Source: Candidatus Rifleibacteriota bacterium (GTDB lineage: Bacteria; Riflebacteria; Ozemobacteria; Ozemobacterales; Ozemobacteraceae). Taken from it: 12,292 nt of DNA. Shown piece by piece: positions 6,349 to 12,292 of this stretch; the first letter of the stretch is position 1; the number at the start of each line of letters is the position of its first letter. The DNA is taken from NCBI GenBank assembly GCA_029560455.1, contig JAKQKW010000463.1, positions 1-12,292 on the forward strand, in the 5' to 3' direction. A program made the position numbers and the translations under genes. Under the pieces are notes generated by a model. That model worked only from the letters and a program-made list of their open reading frames with translations, was not told the origin of the DNA and made no database searches.

Positions 6349-7721
6349 GAATCTGCTTCTTCTTCAGCCATTTCAGCCGCTTCAGTGTATTCCTGCAGAA
6401 AATTAAGCAGAGTCTCGCCACGGTCAGAAGCGCAGAATACGCGCAAGTTGTCTTTGCCTTTGATTTTATCCTGACCGCAGGGCACCATGGTACGGCCGCC
6501 ACGGCGGATTGCTGCAATGATGACACCTTCCGGCAGTTTCAGATCCATGAGTTTAGTCGGCGGAAAATGCGCCGGAACCGAAACCTCACGAATTTCAGCC
6601 TTACCCTTCTCGAAAATCGTAAAGACATCGACGCTCTCGTCGAGAATCTGCCGGTTAACGCTCTGAACAGCAATGAACTGAGAGCTTAGCGCGACATCGA
6701 CCCCCAGTTTTTCGAAAAAATCGATATTATCGACATTGTGGGCACGGGTGATGACTTTTTTGGCATTCAACTGCTTGGCATGCATGGATACAAAAAGGTT
6801 GCGTTCATCGTTACCGGTCAGTGTTACCAGACAGTCGCAGTTGGCGACCTGCTGAGCCCGCAAAAAGTTTGGATCGGTGCCATCGGCATTGAGAATCAGA
6901 ACCTTGTCGCTCAGGCGGTCTGCCAGGCTTTCGCACTGCTTCATCGAAGATTCGATCAGACGAACTTTGACATTACCGCTCATTTCAAGAGCTTTTGCCA
7001 GAATGAAGCCGACATTGCCGCCACCAACGATGACGACGTTCTGATTTTTGCGCCCAGGCGCCGGGTTGAAGCGCTGCTCAACCTTGCGCATGCTGGCTTC
7101 GTGCCCGATGAAGATGATCTTGTCACCTTCTGCCAGCTTCGTCATACCTCCCGGAATAACAACGTGTTCTTCACGAAACAACGCAACGGCAAGAGCTCCG
7201 GTTGGAATATTGAGATCCTTGAGATGTTTGCCGATGGCGGCGTCACCGGACTTAAGTCTGAATTCGAGCAGTTTAAGATCTTCACTCTCGAAAATCTTGA
7301 CATCGATGGCTCCAGGAACGGTGATAATCTGCGCGATATACTCACCCAGCAGCATTTCTGGCCAGATGATGCGGTCGATTATCAATTCTTCGCCAAGCTC
7401 GCCAGCAAAGGTTTCGAAATAATGCGCGCGATTGACGAAGCAGAAGGTGCGGGCCTTGCTCATCTGTTTTACGGCAAGACATGAAATGACGTTCACTTCA
7501 TCTGAATGGGCACAGGCGATAAAAGCGTCGGCATGCTCTATTCTCGCTTCCTGCAAAACCGAAAGAGCGGTTGGGTTACCGTCAACAACCTGCAGGTCAA
7601 GTTGTTCGAGCTTTTTTATCGCTTCTGGATTGCTTTCGATGACGTGCAGATCGTTTTTGTCGGCGAGAACTTTTGCAAACAGCAGCCCGATCTCAGTACC
7701 GCCCGAAATGACAATCTTCAT
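6345..7721 (-). CDS. trkA: Trk system regulatory subunit TrkA (two RCK units)
   Basis: TrkA is the cytoplasmic, nucleotide-binding gate of the TrkH potassium channel. The 458-residue product has the full duplicated plan: RCK-N domain at about 1-120, TrkA-C at about 138-218, second RCK-N at about 226-345 and second TrkA-C to about 440, then an acidic tail ending EEEADS. The second Rossmann fold has a perfect GGGNVG (233-238) with the acidic residue E257 at the end of the next strand. The first reads GGTEIG (7-12), where the third position of GxGxxG is Thr instead of Gly, so nucleotide binding there may be altered. The ATG at 7721 comes 3 nt after the stop of the chorismate mutase gene and has no good Shine-Dalgarno, so it probably depends on reinitiation. 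The stop overlaps trkH. Confidence 0.95.
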   Translation of the reverse strand: MKIVISGGTEIGLLFAKVLADKNDLHVIESNPEAIKKLEQLDLQVVDGNPTALSVLQEARIEHADAFIACAHSDEVNVISCLAVKQMSKARTFCFVNRAHYFETFAGELGEELIIDRIIWPEMLLGEYIAQIITVPGAIDVKIFESEDLKLLEFRLKSGDAAIGKHLKDLNIPTGALAVALFREEHVVIPGGMTKLAEGDKIIFIGHEASMRKVEQRFNPAPGRKNQNVVIVGGGNVGFILAKALEMSGNVKVRLIESSMKQCESLADRLSDKVLILNADGTDPNFLRAQQVANCDCLVTLTGNDERNLFVSMHAKQLNAKKVITRAHNVDNIDFFEKLGVDVALSSQFIAVQSVNRQILDESVDVFTIFEKGKAEIREVSVPAHFPPTKLMDLKLPEGVIIAAIRRGGRTMVPCGQDKIKGKDNLRVFCASDRGETLLNFLQEYTEAAEMAEEEADS

Positions 7722-7724
7722 GAT

Positions 7725-8813
7725 TTATTCGCGAAAAACCGGAAAATAGCCGCAGATTTTGAGAAGCAGGCTGGCAGACTCAATTCTGGCTACCGCTTCT
7801 TTGAATTTCGCTTCACTCTCTGGCAGGATCATTTCGATGGCAACGATGCTGTTAAAAGGCTTACCATAAAATTCGACACTGTGAACGTCGGTAACCTGAA
7901 TTTTCTGCTGCCTGAGTTCTGAAAAAACCATGCTCAATTTGTCGCTGTATTCGTCCATGGCGCAGAGCAGCAGTGTCTTCAGACCTGGGGCGTAATCGTT
8001 AACCGGCTTTGGCGACAGGGTAAAAAATCTTATTCTCGGCATAGATTCAATTTTAAGGCCGGCTCTCAGAATTATCAGGCTTTCGACCGATTTGGCAATC
8101 TCAAGCGGCAGAACGGCAGCCACAGGATTAACACTCTGCATATTTTCGAGAACTTCGGTCATGCTGCGACAGATCTTGATCTTGAGATCATAGGAAAGTG
8201 AAATGAAAAATTGCCGCAGCTGCCTGAGCATATCAGCGGTAACACAAATTTCACCGGCCTCAGAAAGGTCTCTGGCAGTGTTGCTGACCACGCAAAATTC
8301 AGGCGAATGATTGAATTCTTCGACGACATAAAGTCGTTCTGACATCAGCGCATCGATAAAATTAAGACGTTCATAAGAAAAATCGGGTGTAAACGAGGCA
8401 AAGCCGAAAGTGCCGGCAGTCCGGGCCAGCTCAGAAGTAAAATCTTCAAAGGTATCGGCGGCAACTACCTCGCAGGACCTGCCAAAACGGTTGACAGCAG
8501 CAGCGTTCACCCAGCCGGCTTTTTCATCGAGAACACAAACCCGGTTGTGCGCCTGCAGCTGACGGCAAGCAGAAACGATCTCTACAAAAATCTGTTCGAG
8601 CTGCTGATGCGTCAGCTTGTTCAAACGAGCCTGGCCAAGGCGGGCAAAAACCTGTGACTCTCTTACCGGTACCAGCGTATGTTCGATGCCGGCAGCCAGC
8701 TTGGCTGCTCTCAGATCAAGCGCCATTACTGCGCGCTGATCCAGCAGTTCTACTATTCTGTTGTCGAGTGCATCGAGATCTTTTCTAAGGTCTTCCAGGG
8801 TTTTGCTGGTCAT
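7725..8813 (-). CDS. Chorismate mutase fused to a degenerate prephenate dehydratase/ACT region
   Basis: The layout and the 362-residue length are those of the P-protein PheA. An AroQ-type chorismate mutase lies at about 1-90, a prephenate-dehydratase-like region at about 91-270 and an ACT-like region at about 278-360. The mutase keeps its active-site set by alignment to E. coli: R10, R27, K38, R51, E52, S81 and Q85. The dehydratase part keeps the fold pattern but not the signatures. GPEGTF is replaced by LDEKAGW (95-101), VPIENS is missing, and the catalytic TRF motif reads IRF (261-263). The ACT part lacks the Phe-binding GAL and ESRP motifs (SDKLS; HSVEF). It therefore probably converts chorismate to prephenate but may not dehydrate prephenate or sense Phe. 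It overlaps thyX by 29 bp, has GAGG about 10 nt before its ATG, and trkA follows after 3 nt. Confidence 0.85.
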   Translation of the reverse strand: MTSKTLEDLRKDLDALDNRIVELLDQRAVMALDLRAAKLAAGIEHTLVPVRESQVFARLGQARLNKLTHQQLEQIFVEIVSACRQLQAHNRVCVLDEKAGWVNAAAVNRFGRSCEVVAADTFEDFTSELARTAGTFGFASFTPDFSYERLNFIDALMSERLYVVEEFNHSPEFCVVSNTARDLSEAGEICVTADMLRQLRQFFISLSYDLKIKICRSMTEVLENMQSVNPVAAVLPLEIAKSVESLIILRAGLKIESMPRIRFFTLSPKPVNDYAPGLKTLLLCAMDEYSDKLSMVFSELRQQKIQVTDVHSVEFYGKPFNSIVAIEMILPESEAKFKEAVARIESASLLLKICGYFPVFRE

Positions 8814-9513
8814 TTTCGCTTGTCCTCTTCATCATGGATTTGTATAACGGGCATTCATGGTCGTTCTCACGACAATATGGCGAACTGGCAAACTGGCAGG
8901 GAGCGCCGGCACTCTTGAAAATCAGCGGTGCCACCTTGCGCACGGCCTTGAGCATATCAAATGCCAGGTTTCTGATTTCCCATTGTGCCTTGATACAGCA
9001 GCGCTGTTCAAAAAAATTAAACAGACTGCGCGCGTTAAAGGTAAAAATCAGTTTGGTTTCAATTGCGTTGGGAAAGACATAGCGTGCATCTTCAGGTTTT
9101 ACGCCGACATTTACCATATCGCGATAGGCAGTCAGGGTAACATCGAGCGCCCGTCGGTAAATCTCGGCAGCTTCAGGATTTTCAGCAATGCTGGGCGGTA
9201 CTACATAAGGCAGCTGCTGCACCTTGAGGTAATTTACGTAACGCTGGCTTTCCTGCGAATATGAAGCAATGCGATGCCGCACCAGCTGGTGCGACAGAGC
9301 TCGCGAAACGCCATCTACCGAAAAGGTGAACTCGGCATGCTCGAATGGCGACAGATGGTTTCGCTGACGCAGATAATCAAGCAGACGTTCGATTTCTTCG
9401 AGAGACAGGCGTTCTTCGATCTCTCCGGCAGCGCGGGCCGAATAACAACGGCGGGCCGCCAAGGCCACCAGACGATCAGGATCAGGCGTATTGCGCATCA
9501 ACAGGACAGTCAA
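8785..9513 (-). CDS. thyX: Flavin-dependent thymidylate synthase ThyX
   Basis: ThyX makes dTMP from dUMP using methylene-tetrahydrofolate, FAD and NADPH. It replaces ThyA in many bacteria, in the cytoplasm. The 242-residue product carries the diagnostic RHRx7S motif: R79-H80-R81 with S89, within RHRIASYSQESQRY. Upstream are HLSPFEHAEFTF (53-64), and downstream NFFEQR and AQWEIR, both of which line the FAD and dUMP site in the family. The start is a TTG at 9513, supported by GGGAG 6 nt upstream and by the standard N-terminus (LLRNTPDP-like). It appears to be the first gene of the operon, just past the rpmE terminator, and its end overlaps the next gene by 29 bp. No clear promoter is visible, so readthrough from the upstream operon is possible. 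Confidence 0.97.
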   Translation of the reverse strand: MTVLLMRNTPDPDRLVALAARRCYSARAAGEIEERLSLEEIERLLDYLRQRNHLSPFEHAEFTFSVDGVSRALSHQLVRHRIASYSQESQRYVNYLKVQQLPYVVPPSIAENPEAAEIYRRALDVTLTAYRDMVNVGVKPEDARYVFPNAIETKLIFTFNARSLFNFFEQRCCIKAQWEIRNLAFDMLKAVRKVAPLIFKSAGAPCQFASSPYCRENDHECPLYKSMMKRTSENDQQNPGRP

Positions 9514-9519
9514 TTCACG

Positions 9520-9524
9520 CTCCC
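9520..9524 (-). promoter_or_regulatory. Ribosome binding site selecting the TTG start of thyX
   Basis: GGGAG lies 6 nt before TTG 9513 on the minus strand. The first ATG in frame is residue 6, which would cut into the first beta strand of ThyX, so the TTG is preferred. Confidence 0.75.
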
Positions 9525-9544
9525 GTTCAATCAGTTAAAGCAGC

Positions 9545-9587
9545 AAAAATCTGCTGCCCGCGGCTTTTCACCTGGCAGCAGATTTTT
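9545..9587 (-). terminator. Intrinsic terminator after rpmE
   Basis: AAAAATCTGCTGCC (9545-9558) and GGCAGCAGATTTTT (9574-9587) are perfectly complementary over 14 bp with a 15-nt loop. On the minus strand the stem ends in five U just past the rpmE stop at 9605. Because the arms are symmetric, it has a T-run in both directions. The U-tract is short and then interrupted by GCTGC, so some readthrough into thyX is possible. Confidence 0.88.
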
Positions 9588-9604
9588 ACTGGCCATAAAA
9601 CCGG

Positions 9605-9883
9605 TTACTCGGCTTTGCTTTCAGTCTTGGCTTTGGGCTCTTTTTTGGCCTTTTTAGTGGCAGCGGCTGCTTCGGCAACCTTCTTCTGGGTTTCCAGTTT
9701 GGCCTTGAAGCGTTCAACACGACCGGTGGTGTCGACAAAGCGCTGAGTGCCGGTGAAGAAGGGGTGACATTCAGAACAAACTTCGACCTTCATTTCAGCT
9801 GCAGTCGAAATGGTCTCGAATGAGTTGCCACAGGCACAGGTTACGTTGATCAGATTGGTTTTGGGGTGGATATTCTGTTTCAT
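9605..9883 (-). CDS. rpmE: Ribosomal protein L31 (zinc-binding type) with Lys-rich tail
   Basis: L31 is a small protein of the 50S subunit that bridges to the 30S head. The 92-residue product starts MKQNIHP and has the four-cysteine zinc site of the C+ form: C16 and C18 in TCACGNSF, and C36 and C39 in [10 protein letters not shown]. The typical [13 protein letters not shown] follows (47-59). The core ends near residue 65. The rest (about 66-92) is a repetitive Ala/Lys/Glu extension longer than in E. coli L31 and probably disordered. GGGAG lies about 9 nt before the ATG. It is the last gene of the EBP-ComFB-STAS operon, 21 nt after the STAS gene, and is followed by a strong terminator. Having the zinc form rather than the cysteine-free form implies that zinc is normally available. 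Confidence 0.97.
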   Translation of the reverse strand: MKQNIHPKTNLINVTCACGNSFETISTAAEMKVEVCSECHPFFTGTQRFVDTTGRVERFKAKLETQKKVAEAAAATKKAKKEPKAKTESKAE

Positions 9884-9904
9884 CTTCGCGTTCTCCCTTT
9901 GGGG

Positions 9905-10270
9905 TTAAAATTCTTTGGTAGCTTCTTCGAGACTGTCGTAGGTTCTGATAATGTGCTGCAGCTGAATCAGCTGGAAAATGCCGTAAATATAGGCATTCAG
10001 ATTGATCAGAATCAGCTCTCCACCGGCATCGCGCAATTTTTTGAGCGTGCCGATAAAGAATCCAAGGCCAGAAGAATCTATGTAATTGGTTCTCTCAAGA
10101 TCGAGAACCACTTTTACCTTGTTTTCATCGATCAGCTTCTGAATCTGTTCCTTGGCAACTGGCTGTGTCCACATGTCAAGGTCGCCGATCAGCGAAAGTA
10201 CTATGTAACCCTTGGTTGCATCCTTTCGTTCGAAGCTGAGTTTTTCCTTTTCTGATTTTTGGTCGGTCAT
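9905..10270 (-). CDS. STAS-domain anti-sigma-factor antagonist (SpoIIAA/RsbV-like)
   Basis: The 121-residue product is a stand-alone STAS domain. These bind an anti-sigma or switch kinase when dephosphorylated and release the partner sigma factor or regulator. The phospho-acceptor motif DSSGLG is intact at residues 65-70, with S67 the likely phosphorylated serine by analogy to SpoIIAA. It is preceded by VVLDLERTNYI and followed by the usual FFIGTLKKLRDAGGELILINLN. The first 12 residues are a charged tail before the first strand. I start at ATG 10270 because GGAGG stands 5 nt upstream; the GTG at 10282 overlaps this site. No partner kinase or phosphatase is in the window. The gene follows the ComFB-like gene by 28 nt, with a hairpin in that gap. 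Confidence 0.92.
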   Translation of the reverse strand: MTDQKSEKEKLSFERKDATKGYIVLSLIGDLDMWTQPVAKEQIQKLIDENKVKVVLDLERTNYIDSSGLGFFIGTLKKLRDAGGELILINLNAYIYGIFQLIQLQHIIRTYDSLEEATKEF

Positions 10271-10275
10271 TTTGT

Positions 10276-10280
10276 CCTCC
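10276..10280 (-). promoter_or_regulatory. Ribosome binding site selecting the STAS gene start
   Basis: GGAGG is 5 nt before ATG 10270. The in-frame GTG at 10282 would place this site inside the coding sequence, so ATG 10270 is the better start. Confidence 0.8.
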
Positions 10281-10289
10281 ACGATAAAT

Positions 10290-10311
10290 CAGGCACAATC
10301 AACTGTGCCTG
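10290..10311 (-). repeat. Hairpin at the ComFB-STAS junction
   Basis: CAGGCACA (10290-10297) and TGTGCCTG (10304-10311) form an 8-bp perfect stem with a 6-nt loop. It covers the last codons and stop of the ComFB-like gene. On the minus strand it is followed by AUUUAUCG and the GGAGG of the STAS gene, not by a U-tract. An intercistronic RNA structure is therefore likelier than a terminator. Confidence 0.6.
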
Positions 10312-10571
10312 GGTCGGCTCCTAACAACATTGATGGCATTGCAGACGGCCATGGTGACGTTCGCTTTCCATTGCGACGAATCGAGATCAACATTGGTAAC
10401 AGCGTTACCAATGTTGGTTACAACGTATTTCGGCGGCAAAGAATTCAGAGCAAGCGCCAGTACATCGAGAAGACAACGCGAACAACTGCAGATGCCACTT
10501 TCGGGCAGCATCTTCTCAGCCATCTGCTTGACGACACTTTCCATCTTGTTCACCAGAATTACTTCTTCCAT
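10299..10571 (-). CDS. ComFB-family protein (putative zinc and c-di-GMP-binding regulator)
   Basis: The 90-residue product matches the ComFB family (late competence protein FB). It has an N-terminal helical part beginning MEEVILVNKMESVV, then CSCSRC (residues 28-33), then LDVLALALNSLPPKYV (35-50), the family's hallmark. Cysteines C28, C30 and C33 plus C77 could make a zinc site as in Bacillus ComFB. Cyanobacterial members have been reported as c-di-GMP receptors, so a second-messenger role is plausible but is inferred only from family. No competence genes are in the window. It lies 14 nt after the sigma-54 activator and 28 nt before the STAS gene. The Shine-Dalgarno is weak (AGGA about 12 nt away), so coupling to the upstream gene is likely. 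A 13-bp palindrome lies within its coding sequence. Confidence 0.85.
   Translation of the reverse strand: MEEVILVNKMESVVKQMAEKMLPESGICSCSRCLLDVLALALNSLPPKYVVTNIGNAVTNVDLDSSQWKANVTMAVCNAINVVRSRPRHS
10388..10416. repeat. 13-bp perfect inverted repeat inside the ComFB-like gene
   Basis: CAACATTGGTAAC (10388-10400) and GTTACCAATGTTG (10404-10416) are exact reverse complements separated by AGC. They encode residues around TNIGNAVTNV of the ComFB-like protein. In mRNA this would be a very stable hairpin; in DNA it could be a dimer-binding site. Confidence 0.85.
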
Positions 10572-10585
10572 GCTTGTCTGCCGTC

Positions 10586-11509
10586 CTAACCTAATTTTGT
10601 TCGCAAGGTCTTAGGGTCTATATTCAACAACCGGGCAGCTTTTAACTTGTTACCGCCGGCATATTCGAGCACTTTGCGCACATACATCCGCTCCATTTCC
10701 TGCAGTGTAAAGATGTGGTCTTCTTCAGCACTGTCACCTGGCAACAGCGAAGGCTGCCGGATTTTTTCAGGGAAGTCTTCCGATTCGATCTGGGCGGTTC
10801 TCGACAATACCACTGCGCGTTCGATGACGTTGCGCAGCTCTCTGACATTGCCAGGCCAGCTGTAGTTGAGCAGTGTCTGCATACCCTGCCTGCTCACCGC
10901 CAGATCAGGCTTGTTGTACTTCTGCCTGAACTCTGCTACGAAATGCTCTACCAGTTCGTTCACATCTTCCATGCGCTCACGCAGCGGCGGAATATGAATC
11001 TCGACAACATTGAGCCGGTAAAAAAGGTCCTCTCTGAACTTGCCGCGCTTGATCTCTTCGAGCAACGTCTTGTTGGTCGCTGCTATCAGGCGCACATCGA
11101 CGCGAATCGTTTCGTTGCCGCCGATGCGCTCGAACTCCTGCTCCTGCAATACACGCAACAGCTTGGTCTGGGTCATCGACGCCATATCGCCTATTTCATC
11201 AAGGAACAGCGATCCGCCGTCGGCACGTTCAAAGCAGCCTTCCTGGCGGCTCACCGCCCCGGTAAAGGCACCTCGTTCATGCCCGAACATTTGACTTTCA
11301 AGGAGCTCAGAAGGTATTGCCGCACAATTGATCTTGAGAAACGGCTTTACCTTGCGCGGACTCTGCTGAACTATGGTTTCGGCAACCATCTCTTTGCCGG
11401 TTCCGCTTTCTCCGGTTATCAGAACGGTCACATCGTTACCAGCAACCCTGCTTACAAGGTTTAGAACATCCGTAAATGCTGCACTGGAACCGATTATGTT
11501 TGCTTTCAT
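10586..11509 (-). CDS. Sigma-54-dependent transcriptional activator without receiver domain (PspF/NtrC-like)
   Basis: This enhancer-binding protein uses ATP hydrolysis to remodel RNA polymerase-sigma-54 at -24/-12 promoters. From ATG 11509 it has 307 residues: an AAA+ domain at about 1-235, a linker, and a Fis-type helix-turn-helix at about 268-307. Visible motifs are Walker A GESGTGKE (33-40), the sigma-54 contact loop GAFTGA (80-85), Walker B LFLDEIGD (101-108), the arginine-finger region FREDLFYRLNV (158-168) and SWPGNVRELRN (217-227). There is no receiver or GAF domain, so control is probably by a partner protein in trans, as PspF is by PspA. The longer frame to 11617 only adds sequence with no match; CAGG about 6 nt before ATG 11509 supports the shorter form. 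It heads the operon from the promoter at 11627-11655, 14 nt before the ComFB gene. Confidence 0.95.
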   Translation of the reverse strand: MKANIIGSSAAFTDVLNLVSRVAGNDVTVLITGESGTGKEMVAETIVQQSPRKVKPFLKINCAAIPSELLESQMFGHERGAFTGAVSRQEGCFERADGGSLFLDEIGDMASMTQTKLLRVLQEQEFERIGGNETIRVDVRLIAATNKTLLEEIKRGKFREDLFYRLNVVEIHIPPLRERMEDVNELVEHFVAEFRQKYNKPDLAVSRQGMQTLLNYSWPGNVRELRNVIERAVVLSRTAQIESEDFPEKIRQPSLLPGDSAEEDHIFTLQEMERMYVRKVLEYAGGNKLKAARLLNIDPKTLRTKLG

Positions 11510-11887
11510 GATAACCTGATAGAACTTGCGAGTTTGAGACCAGCCAGCTGTCGCATGCCAGAATCGGCGTATTCTGCCGAAACCAGATGACGAACAACCC
11601 GTCTGATGCTCAGACAATATCTGTGAATAGTAGCATACAGAGAACGCGCTGTCAAGAAATCAAAAGTGCCGCAAACTCAACTCTTGACTGAAAAAACACC
11701 GCAACCAGAGCAGGCTCACGGGTACAACAAACTGTACAGTGACGAGATGCCAATGAATATTTATTTGTCGCGGAGAACGTTTTTTTACAATCAACTTGAA
11801 ATTTTTCCGGTACTGAGAGAAAATGAATATAACCTCTTTTGTTCAAATACAGAGAGAGTTGTGTCAAGTTTGGAGGATTAGAAAAAA
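11510..11887. other. Divergent intergenic region, 378 bp
   Basis: No protein gene is supported. The left part is the leader of the sigma-54 activator operon, including a 6-bp stem CAGAAT/ATTCTG (11559-11564 and 11571-11576), and its promoter. The right 230 bp belong to the RRM gene. They contain GTACA/TGTAC (11722-11726 and 11733-11737) and AT-rich sequence, but no promoter I can place with confidence. GGAGG at 11872-11876 is the RRM gene's ribosome binding site. Confidence 0.55.
11627..11655 (-). promoter_or_regulatory. Strong sigma-70-type promoter of the EBP-ComFB-STAS-rpmE operon
   Basis: On the minus strand a perfect TTGACA (-35, 11650-11655) is followed by a 17-nt spacer and TACTAT (-10, 11627-11632) with an extended TGC just before it. 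The start would be near 11620, leaving a leader of about 110 nt. The operon coding for the sigma-54 activator thus seems to be read by the housekeeping polymerase. Confidence 0.75.
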
Positions 11888-12139
11888 ATGTCATCTAAGA
11901 TCTTTGTAGGAAACCTGCCTTTCAGCGTTGACAACCGCAAACTCGAAGAAGAATTTGCAAAATTTGGCCAGGTTGTCAGTGCCAAGGTAATCATGGACCG
12001 CAACTCAGGAAGGTCACGTGGGTACGGCTTCGTCGAATTCACCGATGCTGGCAGCGCACAGGCTGCGGTTGACGGCATGAACGACCAGCCCATGGAAGGC
12101 CGAAAACTGACGGTAAGCCTCGCCAAAAACCAGGTCTGA
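11888..12139 (+). CDS. Single-RRM RNA-binding protein
   Basis: The 83-residue product is one RNA recognition motif and almost nothing else. RNP2 is KIFVGNL (residues 4-10) and RNP1 is RGYGFVEF (44-51), with the aromatic residues at the RNA-contacting positions. SRG precedes RNP1, and the last strand is RKLTVSLAKN. Such small glycine-rich-type RRM proteins occur in cyanobacteria and several other phyla. Some are cold-induced and bind single-stranded RNA or assist mRNA localisation; here the role is inferred from family only. ATG 11888 follows GGAGG by 11 nt, a slightly long, A-rich spacer. The long upstream region (over 200 bp) could hold a 5' UTR control element. There is no paired partner; an unrelated gene starts 79 nt downstream on the same strand. 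Confidence 0.95.
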   Translation: MSSKIFVGNLPFSVDNRKLEEEFAKFGQVVSAKVIMDRNSGRSRGYGFVEFTDAGSAQAAVDGMNDQPMEGRKLTVSLAKNQV

Positions 12140-12205
12140 TATCAACATAATAACCGGTTTCCAGCCGGCAGTATTTAATAATTTCTGCAGAGACACAGCA
12201 TCGAC

Positions 12206-12210
12206 AGGAG
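12206..12210 (+). promoter_or_regulatory. Ribosome binding site for the right-edge gene
   Basis: AGGAG is 8 nt before GTG 12219, an ideal distance, and is the main evidence that a gene begins here. Confidence 0.6.
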
Positions 12211-12218
12211 ACACCAGA

Positions 12219-12292
12219 GTGCAGATCAATACTGATTTGCTGCAAAAAATCAGCTCCGCAGCAACCAGAAACCTTGACAGCTATCTGCAGAA
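12219..12292 (+). CDS. N-terminus of an unidentified protein (partial, cut by window edge)
   Basis: A GTG start preceded by AGGAG at 8 nt opens a frame that stays open to the window end for 24 full codons, translating as MQINTDLLQKISS and on through AATRNLDSYLQ. The stretch is mainly helical and polar, without a signal peptide or membrane helix. It is too short to assign a family. It lies 79 nt after the RRM gene on the same strand and may be cotranscribed with it, since no strong terminator is seen between them. Confidence 0.5.
   Translation, partial: MQINTDLLQKISSAATRNLDSYLQ

Noticed and set aside
6738..7484. Long plus-strand open frame of 248 codons opposite trkA
   Set aside because: It is a shadow of trkA, which has full family motifs on the minus strand; the antisense frame has no recognisable domain.
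11510..11617. N-terminal extension of the sigma-54 activator to 11617
   Set aside because: The added residues have no family match, and the extension would begin almost at the transcription start; ATG 11509 has CAGG upstream and fits the AAA+ domain start.
11666..11881. Open frame of 71 codons directly before the RRM gene
   Set aside because: Non-ATG start without Shine-Dalgarno, no recognisable domain, and it lies in the probable control region; an inner ATG at 11747 also lacks a good ribosome site.
12154..12168. CCGG/CCGG stem after the RRM gene as a terminator
   Set aside because: Only a 4-bp stem and no U-run follows, so it is too weak to call.

Overview
The window looks like a chromosomal stretch from a diderm, free-living bacterium of moderate GC (roughly 48% by eye). 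I see no transposase, integrase, phage gene, CRISPR array, rRNA or tRNA. A single-domain RRM protein, a sigma-54 activator without a receiver domain, a ComFB-type protein and ThyX together suggest a deep-branching, mostly uncultured lineage. Candidatus Riflebacteria or a relative is my guess, but the sequence alone does not prove it. GTG and TTG starts are used, each chosen here because of a good Shine-Dalgarno site.

Layout. At the left edge (1-114, minus strand) is the start of a membrane protein cut by the window. An intergenic stretch with a short CGATTA repeat follows. Next on the plus strand is a secreted protein of unknown function (453-1319). After it come an intrinsic terminator that may belong to a small RNA, and mnmA (1643-2728), the tRNA 2-thiouridylase.

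From 9513 down to 2734 lies a tightly packed minus-strand operon. In order of transcription it carries thyX (thymidylate synthase), a chorismate mutase fused to a degenerate prephenate dehydratase/ACT region, trkA and trkH (potassium uptake), a single-pass helical-repeat protein, and a polytopic membrane protein. Four of the five junctions are overlaps or gaps of 3 nt or less; the trkH junction has a 25-nt gap. The last two proteins are unknown and are candidate accessory parts of the Trk system.

Upstream, a second minus-strand operon starts from a strong sigma-70-type promoter (11627-11655). It carries a PspF/NtrC-like sigma-54 activator, a ComFB-family protein, a STAS anti-sigma-factor antagonist and rpmE (ribosomal protein L31). 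It ends at a 14-bp-stem terminator (9545-9587). This operon groups three different signalling modules and is the most interesting regulatory unit in the window. At the right edge on the plus strand are a small RRM RNA-binding protein (11888-12139) and the beginning of another gene (12219 onward).

Nothing here is clearly a wholly new system. The best leads are the pseudo-prephenate-dehydratase, the EBP-ComFB-STAS operon, a 13-bp perfect palindrome inside the comFB-like gene, and the two unknown Trk-linked membrane proteins.
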